Notes: a model not told the origin generated them from the letters alone. 37,841 bases of DNA from Cytobacillus firmus (GCF_023715565.1 NZ_JAMBOJ010000047.1:1-37841), one strand, 5' to 3'; counted from the first letter of the stretch, positions 8,193-16,511 are shown. Numbers and translations: made by a program.

Positions 8193-8343
8193 GTAATGTT
8201 AAAGCGCCTGAACTGATCCTGGACGTAAGGATTAGTTGACGAGGAGGAGGTTTATCGAATGTTCGGCGGATGCCTCCCGGTTGAAAGCACAACCGATGAT
8301 TTCTTCTTTAAAACATTCAGGCAACTGAATGGACAAAGAGAAG
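8193..8343 (+). ncRNA. glmS ribozyme/riboswitch
   Basis: Self-cleaving RNA that uses glucosamine-6-phosphate as cofactor and thereby lowers glmS mRNA when the product is plentiful. The conserved core is plain: AAAGCGCCTGAACT with the cleavage site between A8203 and G8204, then TTGACGAGGAGGAGGTTTATCG and GTTCGGCGGATGCCTCCCGG, which match the B. subtilis ribozyme core. The 3' part contains the supporting P3/P4 helices (CATTCAG...CTGAATG) and the GGACAAAGAG end. An ATG-started reading frame through this RNA (8259-8513) is an artefact. The 3' boundary is approximate. Confidence 0.97.
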
Positions 8344-8419
8344 GAAATGCTAAAATTAAAAAACGCTCTTACAAAAGGCTGTATGTCTTACAGAGAGGCG
8401 AAGATAAAAAAACAGAGAT

Positions 8420-8457
8420 AAGGGGCAGGACTGCCCCGAAAAGGCTTCTTGCCCCTT
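8420..8457 (+). promoter_or_regulatory. Pair of competing hairpins before the glmS ribosome site
   Basis: GGGGCA (8422-8427) can pair either with TGCCCC at 8432-8437 or, as part of a longer stem AAGGGGCA/TGCCCCTT, with 8450-8457. The two folds exclude each other and the longer one ends 6 nt before the glmS Shine-Dalgarno AGGAGG. There is no U-tract, so this is not a classical terminator. Confidence 0.45.
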
Positions 8458-8479
8458 CATTATTAGGAGGAAAAGAAGT

Positions 8480-10282
8480 ATGTGTGGAATCGTTGGATAT
8501 ATCGGAAGTTTAGATTCAAAAGAAATTTTATTAAAAGGCTTGGAAAAGCTTGAATATAGAGGATATGATTCTGCTGGAATCGCAGTTATGAATGATAATG
8601 GCGTTCAGGTTTTCAAGGAAAAAGGCCGTATTGCGGACCTTCGCAATATTGTGGATAAAGATGTAATGGCAAACACAGGAATTGGACACACCCGCTGGGC
8701 GACTCATGGTGTGCCAAGCACAGTCAATGCCCATCCCCATCAAAGCAATTCCGGCCGCTTTACGCTGGTTCATAATGGCGTAATTGAGAACTATGACATC
8801 TTAAAGCGCGAATATTTGCAGGGAGTAGCTCTTCAAAGTGATACAGATACAGAAATCATCGTTCAGCTGATTGACTTATTCGTGAGCGAGGGATTAAGCA
8901 CTGAAGAAGCGTTCCGTAAAACGCTGACACTTTTAAAAGGCTCTTATGCCATAGCTCTTTTGGATGCTGAAAACAATGAAACGATTTTCGTAGCGAAAAA
9001 CAAGAGCCCGCTTCTGGTTGGATTAGGCGAAACTTTCAATGTAGTCGCTTCTGACGCAATGGCGATGCTGCAGGTAACTGATCAATATGTTGAACTGATG
9101 GATAAAGAAATCGTTATTGTCACAAAAGATGCTGTTCAGATTCAGACACTGAATGGTGAGTTTATCAGCCGCGATCCATATACAGCTGAATTGGATGCAA
9201 GCGACATTGAAAAAGGAACATACCCTCACTACATGCTGAAAGAAATCGATGAGCAGCCTTTAGTGATGCGCAAAATCATTCAGAAGTATCAAAATGATCA
9301 AGACGAGCTGACGGTCGACAAGGAAATCGTTGACGCAATGAACGATGCTGACCGCATCTATATTATTGCTGCAGGAACTTCTTATCATGCAGGACTTGTT
9401 GGAAAGCAGTTTATTGAAAAGATTGCAAAAATCCCAGTTGAAGTTCACATTTCAAGTGAGTTTGGCTACAATATGCCATTGCTTTCAGAGAAGCCGTTAT
9501 TTATCTTTATCTCTCAAAGCGGTGAAACAGCAGACAGCCGTGCCGTGCTTGTAAATATTAAGGAAATGGGCCATAAGGCGTTAACGATTACAAACGTTCC
9601 AGGTTCAACTCTATCCCGTGAAGCGGATTACACATTATTGCTTCATGCAGGCCCTGAAATTGCCGTTGCTTCTACAAAGGCATATACAGCCCAGATTGCT
9701 GTATTATCCATTCTTGCAGAAGTGACTGCGAAAAGCCGTGGATTGGAGCTTGACTTCAACCTTGTCCAGGAGCTTGGCATCGTTGCGAACGCTATGGAAG
9801 TGCTTTGTGATGCGAAGGAAGAGTTCGAAGACATTGCTCGCAAATTCCTTTCTACTACTCGCAATGCGTTCTTCATTGGCCGTGGAATCGATTTCTATGT
9901 TGGTCTTGAAGGTGCACTTAAACTGAAAGAAATCTCATATATTCAAGCTGAAGGCTTTGCAGGCGGAGAATTAAAGCATGGAACCATTGCTCTAATCGAG
10001 AATGGTACGCCAATCATTGCCTTGGCAACTCAAGAAAGTGTTAACTTAGGCATTCGCGGCAACGTCAAAGAGGTTGTTGCCCGCGGCGCTAACCCTTGCA
10101 TCATTTCCATGAAAGGGCTGGAAACAGAAGAAGACAGCTTTATCATTCCGGAAGTGAACGAATTATTAACACCTCTTATCTCTGTAATACCATTACAATT
10201 AATATCTTACTATGCTGCGCTGCACCGCGAGTGTGACGTAGATAAGCCGCGTAACCTGGCTAAGTCGGTTACAGTAGAGTAA
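8480..10282 (+). CDS. glmS: Glutamine-fructose-6-phosphate aminotransferase (isomerising)
   Basis: Makes glucosamine-6-phosphate from fructose-6-phosphate and glutamine (EC 2.6.1.16), the entry to amino-sugar and cell-wall synthesis. 600 aa, full length. N-terminal class II glutaminase domain begins MCGIVGYIG with Cys2 exposed after Met removal; motifs [10 protein letters not shown] and THGVPS follow. Two SIS sugar-isomerase domains occupy about 280-600 ([24 protein letters not shown]), and the C-terminus is the conserved [16 protein letters not shown] lies 7 nt from the AGGAGG site. Transcribed alone, with control by the upstream ribozyme. Confidence 0.98.
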   Translation: MCGIVGYIGSLDSKEILLKGLEKLEYRGYDSAGIAVMNDNGVQVFKEKGRIADLRNIVDKDVMANTGIGHTRWATHGVPSTVNAHPHQSNSGRFTLVHNGVIENYDILKREYLQGVALQSDTDTEIIVQLIDLFVSEGLSTEEAFRKTLTLLKGSYAIALLDAENNETIFVAKNKSPLLVGLGETFNVVASDAMAMLQVTDQYVELMDKEIVIVTKDAVQIQTLNGEFISRDPYTAELDASDIEKGTYPHYMLKEIDEQPLVMRKIIQKYQNDQDELTVDKEIVDAMNDADRIYIIAAGTSYHAGLVGKQFIEKIAKIPVEVHISSEFGYNMPLLSEKPLFIFISQSGETADSRAVLVNIKEMGHKALTITNVPGSTLSREADYTLLLHAGPEIAVASTKAYTAQIAVLSILAEVTAKSRGLELDFNLVQELGIVANAMEVLCDAKEEFEDIARKFLSTTRNAFFIGRGIDFYVGLEGALKLKEISYIQAEGFAGGELKHGTIALIENGTPIIALATQESVNLGIRGNVKEVVARGANPCIISMKGLETEEDSFIIPEVNELLTPLISVIPLQLISYYAALHRECDVDKPRNLAKSVTVE

Positions 10283-10300
10283 GAGATATTTCATCCTAAA

Positions 10301-10344
10301 ACGAGTGAAAATTGGAGGTCTCCTCCGGTTTTCCTCGTTTTTTT
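10301..10344 (+). terminator. Terminator of glmS
   Basis: ACGAG...GAAAATTGGAGG pairs with CCTCCGGTTTTC...CTCGT (two G-T wobbles and one bulge), loop TCT, followed by TTTTTTT. Confidence 0.88.
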
Positions 10345-10536
10345 CTTCAAAAGCGTGGCAGCAGGATTTTGGCGATAGGCGGAAGAATAAAGAATTCAAT
10401 TAGTGTGGAAAGAAATCTCCATAGTAGATAAAGAGCCTAATTGGGTATGTAATAACCTATGAAACAGGCAGGTGCGGCCAATGTTTTAGCCGAAAGTGTT
10501 CCCAACCCCCTTTACATGCAGCGAATTCAGTCAGGA
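10345..10536. other. Gene-free stretch between glmS and the next promoter
   Basis: About 190 bp with no convincing ORF, RNA gene or repeat on either strand. It separates the glmS terminator from the promoter at 10537. Confidence 0.6.
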
Positions 10537-10565
10537 TTTACAATCGTTTTCTCAAAGGGTATGAT
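10537..10565 (+). promoter_or_regulatory. Predicted SigA promoter of the ribbon-helix-helix gene
   Basis: TTTACA (10537-10542), 17-bp spacer, TATGAT (10560-10565), 38 bp before the gene start. Confidence 0.65.
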
Positions 10566-10602
10566 TTTTATTGATTAGTTAATAGATTATAGGAGCGGTA
10601 TA

Positions 10603-10992
10603 ATGAAAGAATTAACATTTAAATCGTACGACCAATTTCTTCAATTTAACGAGCATAAGGCGATGGAAAAAGCGATCATGAAGGGGCTTCAGGGAGATGA
10701 GCTGGAGCTCTTCAAGCTTGACTTTCTGCAAAGGGCCAAAACCATGTGGAAAGAGTATGATTGTGATCTTTGGCTGGAAAAACACGGATATGTCATCATA
10801 AATGTATGGAAAGATGGCAGCGGCAAAAGAAAAGTGACAAGAGGAAGACCGAAAAAACTGGATTCTGAAAAATATTCGCACACTGTCCATGTAAGATTGG
10901 ATGAAGAAACATATCGGCAGCTGACGAATCACTGCCAGGAGAATCAGATCGACGTATCTGAAGCTATTCGGGTTCTGATTAAAACACTATAG
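10603..10992 (+). CDS. Orphan protein with C-terminal ribbon-helix-helix DNA-binding region
   Basis: 129 aa, no name that I recognise. The N-terminal ~75 residues are charged and mostly helical, with W49, W57 and W69 conserved-looking. A basic AT-hook-like RGRPKK stretch lies at 80-85. The C-terminal 38 residues (92-129) read as a strand-helix-helix: T-V-H-V-R-L-D-E-E-T-Y-R-Q-L, then a loop N-Q-I-D, then S-E-A-I-R-V-L-I-K-T-L, typical of CopG/Arc-type regulators in which the strand contacts DNA as a dimer. ATG follows TAGGAGCGG. It has its own promoter and a hairpin downstream, so is a single-gene unit with no toxin or partner next to it. DNA binding is inferred from the fold, targets unknown. 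Confidence 0.75.
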   Translation: MKELTFKSYDQFLQFNEHKAMEKAIMKGLQGDELELFKLDFLQRAKTMWKEYDCDLWLEKHGYVIINVWKDGSGKRKVTRGRPKKLDSEKYSHTVHVRLDEETYRQLTNHCQENQIDVSEAIRVLIKTL

Positions 10993-10995
10993 AGG

Positions 10996-11041
10996 CAGGA
11001 ATGGGAGATTCAACTTTCGGGTTTGAGTCTCCTTTCCTGTA
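10996..11041 (+). terminator. Stem-loop after the ribbon-helix-helix gene
   Basis: CAGGAATGGGAGA...TTCAA pairs with TTGAGTCTCC...TTTCCTG with a few wobbles around a CTTTCGGGT loop. A U-tract is lacking, so termination is probable rather than certain. Confidence 0.5.
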
Positions 11042-11145
11042 TATGGCCTTACTAAAACAAGGAAAATATTAGACAATTGCAGAAACTTGCTATCTTCCTC
11101 TTTTCTTTTATTATTTTTTGTGATACATTAATTGTGCAGAGATAG

Positions 11146-11160
11146 TGATAATCATTTTCA
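11146..11160 (+). promoter_or_regulatory. Fur box 1 of the siderophore operon
   Basis: TGATAATCATTTTCA matches the 7-1-7 Fur consensus TGATAATNATTATCA in 14 of 15 positions. It overlaps a possible weak promoter (TTGTGA 11118-11123, 17 bp, GATAGT 11141-11146). Confidence 0.75.
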
Positions 11161-11210
11161 ATAAACAAAATAATCTATACATATCTAAGTTCTTTTTTTT
11201 AACCATTTAA

Positions 11211-11225
11211 TGATAATGATTATCA
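11211..11225 (+). promoter_or_regulatory. Fur box 2, perfect 7-1-7 site
   Basis: TGATAATGATTATCA is an exact match to the Bacillus Fur consensus. With the site at 11146 it places the downstream permease genes under iron repression. Confidence 0.9.
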
Positions 11226-11297
11226 TTATTCAAAAAATAGTTTTGTAGAAAGGCTGTTTTCGCAAAGTTTTGTTGCTATTTGTATTATATTTACGGA

Positions 11298-11487
11298 GTT
11301 GATTGGAGCTGAAGGTGCGAGATCCTCGAAAATGCATTCGCATTTTCTTCGTGCGGTGTTTACTCAAGGTAGCCTATTCAACGTCCTACGGGAGTAGCGG
11401 GACAGGAGAGAGCCCGCAGACGCGCAGCGTCGAGGAGGCTTTTCGCCTGCCCCGTGGTTCGCTGAGCATCCTCTTGCTTCAATTAAC
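11298..11487. repeat. 190-bp dispersed element with imperfect terminal inverted repeats
   Basis: The ends GTTGATTGGAGC (11298-11309) and GCTTCAATTAAC (11476-11487) are inverted repeats with two mismatches. Inside are the GC-rich stretch GGGAGTAGCGGGACAGGAGA, the sequence GCGCAGCGTCGAGGAGGC and GAGCATCCT, much richer in GC than the surroundings, plus a small hairpin GAAAATGC/GCATTTTC. I recall close relatives scattered in intergenic regions of many Bacillus genomes. A 36-bp internally deleted relative is at 25462. The 122-codon frame through it (11303-11671) is not a gene. It lies in the leader between the Fur boxes and yclN. Confidence 0.8.
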
Positions 11488-11576
11488 GGAAAACATCGAT
11501 AAGCGAAAACAACAATTTATACGAAAAGAGCCTATAGAAAAGATTTCTGATAAAAAACACGTTATGAGGGTTAAAA

Positions 11577-12530
11577 ATGAGATTATGGATGTTAGGAATT
11601 GCAGCCATCGTTCTGTCTTTTATCTCGCTGTTTATCGGTGCAATAAATATAACGCCTATGGACCTGCTTGATTGGGAATCAGATGAAACACATATCTTCC
11701 TTATCAGCCGCATTCCCCGGTTAATGGCGATTATATTAGCGGGGGCAGGAATGAGTATTGCCGGTTTAATTATGCAGTCTTTAAGCCGGAATAAGTTTGT
11801 ATCACCGACTACTGCCGGAACATTGGATGCAGCAAAACTGGGTATTTTGATTTCTATGCTGTTTTTTACAAATGTTACTTATACACAGCAGGTTATTTTT
11901 AGCTTTGCCTTTGCTTTAGCAGGTACATTTCTCTTCATGCAGATTTTAGATCGTATAAAATTTAAAGATGTTATTTTCGTTCCGTTAATCGGAATTATGT
12001 ATGGAAATATACTATCTTCGATTACTACGTTCCTTGGATATGAAGCGGATCTGCTGCAAAATCTATCTTCCTGGCTTATGGGAAGCTTTACCTTGATTAT
12101 TGCCGGCCGCTATGAGCTTTTATATGTCAGTATTCCAGCTATTGTTCTGGCGTATATTTATGCGAATAAATTTACGGTTGCCGGAATGGGGGAGGATTTT
12201 GCCAGAAATCTTGGCTTAAGCTATAAGCTGGTACTGAATATTGGCCTGGTCCTTGTTGCGGTTATCTCAACAACGGTGGTTCTTACTGTCGGGGTGATTC
12301 CGTTTTTAGGACTAATCGTTCCCAATATTGTTTCCTTATATTTAGGCGACAACCTGCGCAAAACGATTCCGCATACAGCGGTGCTGGGAATTGTCTTCCT
12401 ACTAATATGTGACATTTTGGGGCGCATCATCATTCATCCCTATGAAATTCCGGTTAATGTGACAGTGGCAGTGATAGGCAGTGCTATCTTCTTAACGATG
12501 CTGCTAAGGGGGAGAGCATATGCGAAATAG
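11577..12530 (+). CDS. yclN: Iron-siderophore ABC transporter permease (YclN type)
   Basis: FecCD/BtuC-family membrane protein of 317 aa with about nine hydrophobic segments, one half of the membrane channel of a siderophore importer. It closely resembles B. subtilis YclN, part of the petrobactin uptake system: shared blocks include ISRIPRLMAIILAGAGMSI, GLIMQSLSRNKFVSPTTAGT and LGRIIIHPYEIP. Start ATG at 11577 has a GAGGG ribosome site. First gene of yclN-yclO-yclP-yclQ, downstream of two Fur boxes; overlaps yclO by 11 nt. The exact siderophore is inferred from similarity. Confidence 0.93.
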   Translation: MRLWMLGIAAIVLSFISLFIGAINITPMDLLDWESDETHIFLISRIPRLMAIILAGAGMSIAGLIMQSLSRNKFVSPTTAGTLDAAKLGILISMLFFTNVTYTQQVIFSFAFALAGTFLFMQILDRIKFKDVIFVPLIGIMYGNILSSITTFLGYEADLLQNLSSWLMGSFTLIIAGRYELLYVSIPAIVLAYIYANKFTVAGMGEDFARNLGLSYKLVLNIGLVLVAVISTTVVLTVGVIPFLGLIVPNIVSLYLGDNLRKTIPHTAVLGIVFLLICDILGRIIIHPYEIPVNVTVAVIGSAIFLTMLLRGRAYAK

Positions 12531-13473
12531 TACAAAACTGATCATGTTAACAGCTATTGCCATTGTGTGTATTTTGTTATATGGCTTTTATGATATTAAA
12601 GGCGGCTTTGATTATGCTTTTCCAAAGCGTATGCTCCGGGTCACAGCGATGATTATTACAGGAATCGCCATTGCTTATTCTACCGTTGTGTTCCAGACCA
12701 TTACACATAACCGCATTTTAACACCTTCTGTTATGGGCCTTGATTCCATGTATCAAGTGGTACAGACATTAATCTACTTTTTTGCAGGGTCAATGTCAGT
12801 GTGGGTGTTAAATAAATACTTGAACTTTGGTGCAGCTATTTTAGCGATGGTCATCTTTGCACTGATTTTATATCGGTTTTTGTTCAGGGCTGATAAGCAT
12901 CCCATCTATTTTCTTCTCTTAATAGGGATGATTATAGGAACACTCCTGGGGAGTTTTGTCACATTCCTGCAGGTATTGATCGATCCAGTTGAATATTTAA
13001 GTCTTCAAAGCCGGCTGTTTGCGACCTTTACAAATGTAAAAGCGGAGTTATTATTTATTTCAATTGGCATTCTCGCCCTGGCATTTCTCTATGGCTACCT
13101 GATTATGGGGAAGCTGGACGTGATGTCGCTTGGCCGTGAAAATGCGATGAATCTTGGCATTAATTATGACGGTATGGTGATGAGAATTTTAATCTTATCA
13201 TCCGTTTTAATTGCCACATCCACAGCGCTTGTTGGCCCAATCACCTTTTTGGGGCTGATTGTTGCCAATCTTTCTTATCAATATTTGGTGACATACAAAC
13301 ACTCCATCCATATATTAGGGGCAAGCCTGATCAGTATCATTGCATTGGTCGGCGGTAATTTCCTTGTGGAACATATATTTGAGCTGCGTACGACATTGAG
13401 TGTCATCATTAACTTTATTGGCGGTATTTACTTTATCTATCTATTACTAAAGGAAAGTAGGGCAGCAGGATGA
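12520..13473 (+). CDS. yclO: Iron-siderophore ABC transporter permease (YclO type)
   Basis: Second FecCD-family permease, 317 aa, pairing with YclN to form the heterodimeric membrane channel. Multiple hydrophobic helices from residue 7 onward, with the family motif LGRENAMNLGINYDG near the middle (coupling-helix region that contacts the ATPase) and GPITFLGLIVANLSYQ after it. ATG at 12520 lies inside the end of yclN with GGGGGAGAG as ribosome site; the stop overlaps the yclP start as ATGA. Tight overlaps indicate coupled translation. Confidence 0.93.
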   Translation: MRNSTKLIMLTAIAIVCILLYGFYDIKGGFDYAFPKRMLRVTAMIITGIAIAYSTVVFQTITHNRILTPSVMGLDSMYQVVQTLIYFFAGSMSVWVLNKYLNFGAAILAMVIFALILYRFLFRADKHPIYFLLLIGMIIGTLLGSFVTFLQVLIDPVEYLSLQSRLFATFTNVKAELLFISIGILALAFLYGYLIMGKLDVMSLGRENAMNLGINYDGMVMRILILSSVLIATSTALVGPITFLGLIVANLSYQYLVTYKHSIHILGASLISIIALVGGNFLVEHIFELRTTLSVIINFIGGIYFIYLLLKESRAAG

Positions 13474-14237
13474 TTGAAATCAAGGGATTAACAAAACAAT
13501 TTGGTAAAAAGCCTGTTGTAGAGGATGTTACAGTCACAATCGAGCCGGGGACCATCACCTCTTTTATTGGACCGAATGGTGCCGGCAAATCTACTCTTCT
13601 TTCTATGGTAAGCCGTTTATTAGAAGCAGATACAGGTGAGGTATTACTCGATCAAAACAATGTTAAAAAGTGGAAGTCCTCGGATTTTGCTAAGAGAGTA
13701 TCCATTTTGAAACAGGCAAACTACCTTAATGTGAGACTAACAGTGCGTGAGCTGGTGTCATTTGGGCGCTACCCCTACTCAAAAGGACGCTTGTCCGCTG
13801 CAGACGAAAAGTTTGTTGATCAAGCCATTGAATATATGAATTTAGCTGATATGGAAAATAAGTATTTAGATGAATTATCAGGCGGTCAAAAGCAGAGGGC
13901 ATTTATTGCCATGGTCATTGCTCAGGATACGGATTACATCCTGCTGGATGAGCCTTTAAATAATCTGGATATGAAGCATTCTGTTCAGATTATGAAAATT
14001 TTGCGCAAGCTAGTTGATGAACTTGGAAAGACAGTTGTCATTGTTTTGCATGACATAAACTTTGCATCTGTTTATTCTGATCGTATTGTAGCCCTAAAGG
14101 ATGGCCGGCTGATGAAAAATGGGCCGACCAGTGAAATCATTAATTCTGATGTGCTTCGTGAAATATATGATATGGAGATTCCTATTCAAGAACAGAATGG
14201 CTGCAGGATCTGTGTCTATTTTAACTCACATACATAA
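13470..14237 (+). CDS. yclP: Iron-siderophore ABC transporter ATP-binding protein (YclP type)
   Basis: 255-aa ABC ATPase energising siderophore import from the cytoplasmic face. Walker A is GPNGAGKST (34-42), the Q-loop is at SILKQAN, signature LSGGQ at 136-140, Walker B YILLDEP with D160-E161, and the switch histidine H194. It follows both permeases with a 4-nt ATGA overlap. A strong hairpin sits between it and the binding-protein gene yclQ, so the latter may be expressed at a different level, as is common for binding proteins. Confidence 0.94.
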   Translation: MIEIKGLTKQFGKKPVVEDVTVTIEPGTITSFIGPNGAGKSTLLSMVSRLLEADTGEVLLDQNNVKKWKSSDFAKRVSILKQANYLNVRLTVRELVSFGRYPYSKGRLSAADEKFVDQAIEYMNLADMENKYLDELSGGQKQRAFIAMVIAQDTDYILLDEPLNNLDMKHSVQIMKILRKLVDELGKTVVIVLHDINFASVYSDRIVALKDGRLMKNGPTSEIINSDVLREIYDMEIPIQEQNGCRICVYFNSHT

Positions 14238-14240
14238 GCG

Positions 14241-14283
14241 GCAGATTCCTGGAGAAAACTACTGCATTTCTCCAGGAATCTGC
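14241..14283 (+). terminator. 17-bp perfect hairpin between yclP and yclQ
   Basis: Bases 14241-14257 (GCAGATTCCTGGAGAAA) and 14267-14283 are perfect reverse complements around a 9-nt loop, followed by TTGTCTT. Probably a terminator for yclNOP, leaving yclQ to its own Fur-controlled promoter. Confidence 0.8.
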
Positions 14284-14346
14284 TTGTCTTGCATGTCATG
14301 TTTTTGTAGTGCTGGAAAATAATTTAATAAAATTTACGGAAAGTTA

Positions 14347-14374
14347 TTGACTAATAAAGATTATTGAATAATAA
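14347..14374 (+). promoter_or_regulatory. Predicted promoter of yclQ
   Basis: TTGACT (14347-14352), 16-bp spacer, TAATAA (14369-14374). The -10 region is inside a Fur-like site, consistent with iron repression. Confidence 0.5.
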
Positions 14375-14402
14375 TTATCATCATAATTGATAATGATAAT
14401 CG
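14366..14402 (+). promoter_or_regulatory. Two overlapping Fur-like sites before yclQ
   Basis: GAATAATAATTATCA (14366-14380) matches the Fur 7-1-7 consensus with 13 of 15 positions, with a perfect right half. TGATAATGATAATCG (14388-14402) has a perfect left half. This gives yclQ its own iron-responsive control. Confidence 0.75.
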
Positions 14403-14438
14403 ATATCAATAAAACATAAAAAGGGAGAGTTAAGAGAA

Positions 14439-15449
14439 ATGAAAAAGATATTTTATGCAATTCTAGCTGCAATGGTATTATTGCTTGCCGCATGTGGGTC
14501 TGCTGAAGAGGCTTCAAAAGAAGAATCAGCTGGTAAAGCTGCAGCTGGCCAATCTGAAGAAGGAAACGCTGCATATCCCATGACTGTTTCTCCGACAGTT
14601 GCTTCAGTGGAAGGCGATGAAGGTACAACTAATTTTGAAGATGTAGAATTTGAAAAGATGCCGGAAAGAATTGCGGTATTTGATTATGGTTTCTTAGATA
14701 CATTGGATGCTCTGGGTGTTAAAGGAATTGTTGGGGTTGCGAAGGATTCCACTCTGCCTGCCCACCTTGAAAAGTATGCTTCAGATGAGTATGAAAGTGT
14801 TGGGGGATTAAAGGAACCATTACTTGAAGATATTGCTGAAATGGATCCGGACGTAATCTTTATCTCCGGGCGTCAGTCAGCATTCTATGAAGAATTAAAA
14901 GAAATTGCTCCTGTTGTGTTTGTTGGTACATCTGACGCTGACTACTGGAACACATTCCAATCTTCTGTAGACCTGGCAGCGAAAATGTTTGATAAAGAAG
15001 CAGAAGCTCAAGAATACACAGCAAAATTTGATTCAGCTTTAGAAGAAATCAAAGCCTTAGCCGGAAACTACGAAAGCACATTAGTAACTATGTACAATGA
15101 AGGCAAATTATCAGGTTTCTCAACGAATTCCCGCTTTGGCTACATCTATGACATATATGGATTTAAGCCGGTAACAGAAGATATCGAATCTTCTTCTCAC
15201 GGTTCTAACTTCGGTTTTGAAGCCATCCTGGAATTTAATCCACAAGTGTTATTCGTAATTGACCGTACAGCAGCAGTTGGCGGCAACTCTAATATTAAAG
15301 CTGATATGGAAAATGAAATCGTTAAGAAAACAGATGCTTATAAAAATAAAAAAATCGTTTACTTGGATGGACCACTTTGGTACCTGAGCGGAGGCGGTTT
15401 ACAATCAGAACTTGCTAAAATTGAAGAGGTCTTAGCTGAGCTGAAATAA
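14439..15449 (+). CDS. yclQ: Iron-siderophore substrate-binding lipoprotein (YclQ type)
   Basis: 336-aa lipoprotein that captures the ferric siderophore outside the membrane and hands it to YclN/YclO. The signal peptide ends in the lipobox LAAC with C19 as the lipidated residue, followed by a charged Glu/Lys/Ala linker. The mature part is a class III (FhuD/BtuF-like) binding fold: PERIAVFDYGFLDTLDALG at the start of lobe 1, then EPLLEDIAEMDPDVIFIS. An AAGGGAG ribosome site precedes ATG. It follows a hairpin and its own Fur-type promoter. Petrobactin specificity is inferred from the YclQ resemblance. Confidence 0.93.
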   Translation: MKKIFYAILAAMVLLLAACGSAEEASKEESAGKAAAGQSEEGNAAYPMTVSPTVASVEGDEGTTNFEDVEFEKMPERIAVFDYGFLDTLDALGVKGIVGVAKDSTLPAHLEKYASDEYESVGGLKEPLLEDIAEMDPDVIFISGRQSAFYEELKEIAPVVFVGTSDADYWNTFQSSVDLAAKMFDKEAEAQEYTAKFDSALEEIKALAGNYESTLVTMYNEGKLSGFSTNSRFGYIYDIYGFKPVTEDIESSSHGSNFGFEAILEFNPQVLFVIDRTAAVGGNSNIKADMENEIVKKTDAYKNKKIVYLDGPLWYLSGGGLQSELAKIEEVLAELK

Positions 15450-15539
15450 ATAATATGCTCCCTTTATTGGTAAGCTTCTACGCTGCTGATATCAATGTCA
15501 GGAGCAAGTTAAATAACATTATGCGCAATCGATAATACA

Positions 15540-15578
15540 AAAAGGCAGGATGCTCACTAAAGCATTCTGCCTTTTGTT
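15540..15578. terminator. Bidirectional terminator between yclQ and the TetR gene
   Basis: AAAAGGCAGGATGCT (15540-15554) and AGCATTCTGCCTTTT (15561-15575) pair with one wobble. A-run on the left and T-run on the right make it functional for both converging genes. Confidence 0.9.
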
Positions 15579-15580
15579 GT

Positions 15581-16417
15581 CTATAAATCGTAGAAGTTCA
15601 AAAGCAGATAAGCAATCCACCTGCTTTGAGGGCTGTTTCGGATATTGGCAATAAGCCCCTGTACGATAGCGGGACTCAGGCTGCGCTCCTGTACATCTTT
15701 TTTTAGGAGAATGAGAGATTCCTTTTCAATCGAATCTTCAAGTTCCTCTATTTTCTGCGCTATAATTTCAGTTATTTGTCTGTCGGTCATTTCTTCATGT
15801 CCGGCCTTCCTGAACGTGTCGTAGAGCTCTTCTGTTATAAACGGAATGGCGGAGTGTTTTGCCAGCAGATCTGTTTTTTCCGTTAGTGACCGGCACAGAA
15901 GGTTCAAGTCCAAAGGCACATTGAAAAAAAGGAAAATATGAGAGTACACATGCATGAAGCCTTTAATGCAGTAAATTAAATCATATTTAGTATGCTGGAC
16001 AGCCTCACCATATAGCTGATCCAGCATCGATAGGATGATATCATCTATTAATTGGTCAAATTGGCGCCCTTTTGATATCAGTTCTTCATTAAAGCTATGC
16101 GCCTGTTCTTTAATAAAAACCTTTGCAAAGTCAGAATGCTTTTGAAAGGAATGGAAAGTGGTGTAATAAAACTTCCTTAAAAGCTCTCCACCTGTGTTAT
16201 TTGGATCTTTGACTAATCGGTCAATATCAGAGACGAACTGATCCATAAACTGATCGATCAAAGCCATGATCAACTCATCTTTTGATTTAAATGATAAGTA
16301 GAAGGCTCCTTTGGAAATACCGGAGTGAACGGTGATCTGTTGAACAGAGGTAGCTTCAAACCCTTGTTTGGCAAAGAGTTCTAAAGCGCTTTCCATAATT
16401 AATTGCTTCTTGCTCAT
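15581..16417 (-). CDS. yerO: TetR-family repressor of the adjacent RND pump (YerO type)
   Basis: 278-aa TetR/AcrR regulator. The N-terminal helix-turn-helix is at about residues 24-45 (TSVQQITVHSGISKGAFYLSF), the signature of the family; the rest is an all-helical ligand-binding domain, slightly longer than usual for TetR, as in B. subtilis YerO. Start ATG follows AAAGGAGTG. It is divergent from the swrC-like pump and shares a short intergenic region holding a perfect inverted-repeat operator, so it very likely represses the pump and itself. The symbol is by synteny and family resemblance; the inducer is unknown. Confidence 0.85.
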   Translation of the reverse strand: MSKKQLIMESALELFAKQGFEATSVQQITVHSGISKGAFYLSFKSKDELIMALIDQFMDQFVSDIDRLVKDPNNTGGELLRKFYYTTFHSFQKHSDFAKVFIKEQAHSFNEELISKGRQFDQLIDDIILSMLDQLYGEAVQHTKYDLIYCIKGFMHVYSHIFLFFNVPLDLNLLCRSLTEKTDLLAKHSAIPFITEELYDTFRKAGHEEMTDRQITEIIAQKIEELEDSIEKESLILLKKDVQERSLSPAIVQGLIANIRNSPQSRWIAYLLLNFYDL

Positions 16418-16440
16418 ATAAGAATGTCACTCCTTTATGT

Positions 16441-16469
16441 TTGACAAATGACCACTTGGTCATTAGTAT
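16441..16469 (+). promoter_or_regulatory. Promoter of the RND pump gene
   Basis: TTGACA (16441-16446, perfect -35), 17-bp spacer, TAGTAT (16464-16469). The spacer contains the TetR-type operator. Confidence 0.8.
16447..16464. promoter_or_regulatory. TetR-type operator, perfect inverted repeat
   Basis: AATGACCA (16447-16454), 2-bp centre, TGGTCATT (16457-16464). It exactly fills the gap between the pump's -35 and -10 elements, the classical place for a TetR-family repressor, here the product of the divergent gene. Confidence 0.88.
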
Positions 16470-16511
16470 ATGTAATTGAGTCTAATAAGTCAATTTAGGG
16501 TAGGTGCACAA

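Noticed and set aside
8259..8513. 84-codon frame with a start codon before glmS
   Set aside because: It lies in the glmS ribozyme and leader and overlaps the glmS start; no ribosome site of its own.
11303..11671. 122-codon frame upstream of yclN
   Set aside because: It translates the dispersed inverted-repeat element and runs into yclN out of frame.
16476..16511. TTG start 36 nt upstream of the chosen swrC start
   Set aside because: It lies about 7 nt past the -10 element and has no ribosome site; the GTG at 16512 aligns with known SwrC N-termini.
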